Part shown: piece after piece, positions 63,356 to 64,000 of the stretch
Position numbering within the stretch: the first letter of the stretch is position 1
Layout of the letters: the number at the start of each line of letters is the position of its first letter
Assembly (NCBI GenBank): GCA_017745295.1
Contig: JAGHZR010000004.1
Span: 297,959 to 361,958 of the forward strand
Source: Novosphingobium sp.
GTDB taxonomy: Bacteria; Pseudomonadota; Alphaproteobacteria; Sphingomonadales; Sphingomonadaceae
Length of the DNA stretch: 64,000 nucleotides
Direction: 5' to 3'
Position numbers and translations under genes: made by a program
Notes under the pieces: generated by a model
The model's database searches: none
The model's input: only the letters and a program-made list of their open reading frames with translations
Told to the model about the DNA's origin: nothing

Positions 63356-63517
63356 CTGTTTTGAAGGCGGTGCAGCTTTTCGGCCGACAAATGGTGCAGG
63401 GCAGCCTGTAACATCTGGATCGCATCGGTCTTCATAATTCGTCTCAACTCCCAAGATCCGCTAATTTTCTCTCTTGTCCGAGTATTGACAACGAATCGAG
63501 AAGATATCAATACCCGT

Positions 63518-63531
63518 TGTTAGCGCTACCT
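63518..63531. promoter_or_regulatory. LacI-type operator F (xylose box)
   Basis: TGTTAGCGCTACCT matches the Caulobacter xylose-promoter box, recalled as TGTTAGCGCTACCA, at 13 of 14 positions. It lies 96 bp before the second TonB-dependent receptor. Confidence 0.7.
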
Positions 63532-63626
63532 AACTTTCTGTCGAGTCTGTGACACGCTCATCGGAGGCGGTGCGCCCCCGCAGCAAAGCCTGCGACGGGC
63601 AAATAATAAATCTTGGGGAGAGTAGT

Positions 63627-64000
63627 ATGTCACGGTCCAATTCTCGTATCGATGCATCTTGTCCGCGTTTCACCATGGTCAGTGTAGCGGCCATGGCGGC
63701 CTGCATTATGGCGGTTCCGGCCTCCGCACAGGACGCCGCCGACGCGGCGACATCCCAGGGCGACGAGCAACGCGTCCAGGCCGCCGACATCGTGGTTACG
63801 GGGTCGCGCATCAAGACCAGCGGCTATACCGCTCCGACGCCCACCACGGTGATCGATTCGGCCGCGATCGAGTCCAACGCGCAACCGAACATCTTCACTA
63901 CGATCGCCCAGCTCCCCTCGCTTCAGGGTTCGAGCGGTACGTCCGTCAACACGTTCAGCACATCCAGCGGCCAGCAGGGGCTCAGTTCCTTCTCGCTTCG
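63627..64000 (+). CDS. TonB-dependent receptor, N-terminal part (cut by window end)
   Basis: The first 124 codons of a second receptor, running off the right edge. The signal peptide is about residues 1-35 (VPASAQD). A TonB-box-like ADIVVTGSRIKTSGYTAPTPTTVID follows, then plug sequence (NIFTTIAQLPSLQGSSGTS). The Ser/Thr-rich plug differs from the first receptor, so it belongs to another subgroup. GGGGAG lies six bases before the ATG at 63627. It is divergent from the MFS gene, with operators E and F between. It probably imports another fragment of the same polysaccharide. Confidence 0.88.
   Translation, partial: MSRSNSRIDASCPRFTMVSVAAMAACIMAVPASAQDAADAATSQGDEQRVQAADIVVTGSRIKTSGYTAPTPTTVIDSAAIESNAQPNIFTTIAQLPSLQGSSGTSVNTFSTSSGQQGLSSFSL

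Noticed and set aside
1..64000. tRNA, rRNA, CRISPR, insertion sequence or phage signals
   Set aside because: I looked for clover-leaf-like stretches, spaced direct repeats, transposase motifs and integrase genes and found none that could be supported.

Overview
The window is a 64 kb chromosomal piece of a GC-rich alphaproteobacterium, most likely a sphingomonad (Novosphingobium/Sphingobium/Sphingomonas type). This rests on gene content: PdhC/LpdA of alphaproteobacterial type, an EcfG-like stress promoter, TonB-dependent receptors of the Xanthomonas/Caulobacter class, and LacI operators that resemble the Caulobacter/Xanthomonas xylose box. I see no tRNA, rRNA, CRISPR array, insertion sequence or phage gene. 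Genes are dense, and many neighbours overlap by 4 bp (ATGA or GTGA).

Region 1 (1-8.4 kb) is core metabolism: a lysine-rich C-terminal fragment, a universal stress protein, an operon of pyruvate dehydrogenase E2, a hotdog thioesterase and E3, a GNAT acetyltransferase divergent from acetyl-CoA synthetase, and a PiT phosphate transporter. Region 2 (8.4-14.2 kb) is a signalling block: a 1029-aa hybrid-length sensor kinase with a periplasmic propeller, an AraC regulator, a perfect 22-bp palindrome, a NarL-type response regulator and a decayed MFS transporter. Region 3 (14.4-25.1 kb) is a stress block: a PNPOx-like protein, large-subunit catalase KatE, three small membrane proteins, the glgX-treZ-treY glycogen-to-trehalose operon and a DUF3606 protein.

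Region 4 (25.2-32.7 kb) is a tightly overlapped fatty-acid beta-oxidation operon (fadE, thiolase, fadJ-like fusion, acetyl-CoA hydrolase/transferase).

Region 5 (32.9-64 kb) is a large polysaccharide-utilisation locus. It has two LacI regulators, two TonB-dependent receptors, an MFS transporter and a set of secreted or cytoplasmic carbohydrate enzymes: GH3, two GH51, three GH43, GH27, GH95, a CE1-like esterase, a CE20-like acetylesterase and an alpha/beta hydrolase. The enzyme mix fits a decorated (acetylated, feruloylated, arabinosylated, galactosylated) xylan. Six copies of one 14-bp LacI-type operator (TGnTARC/GYTAnCA) sit before the transcription units and tie the locus into one xylose-box regulon. 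Embedded in it is a trio of unknown function, a tryptophan-halogenase-like flavoprotein, a SapC-like protein and a JmjC/cupin-8 protein, flanking the main receptor. This trio is the best candidate here for an undescribed system.
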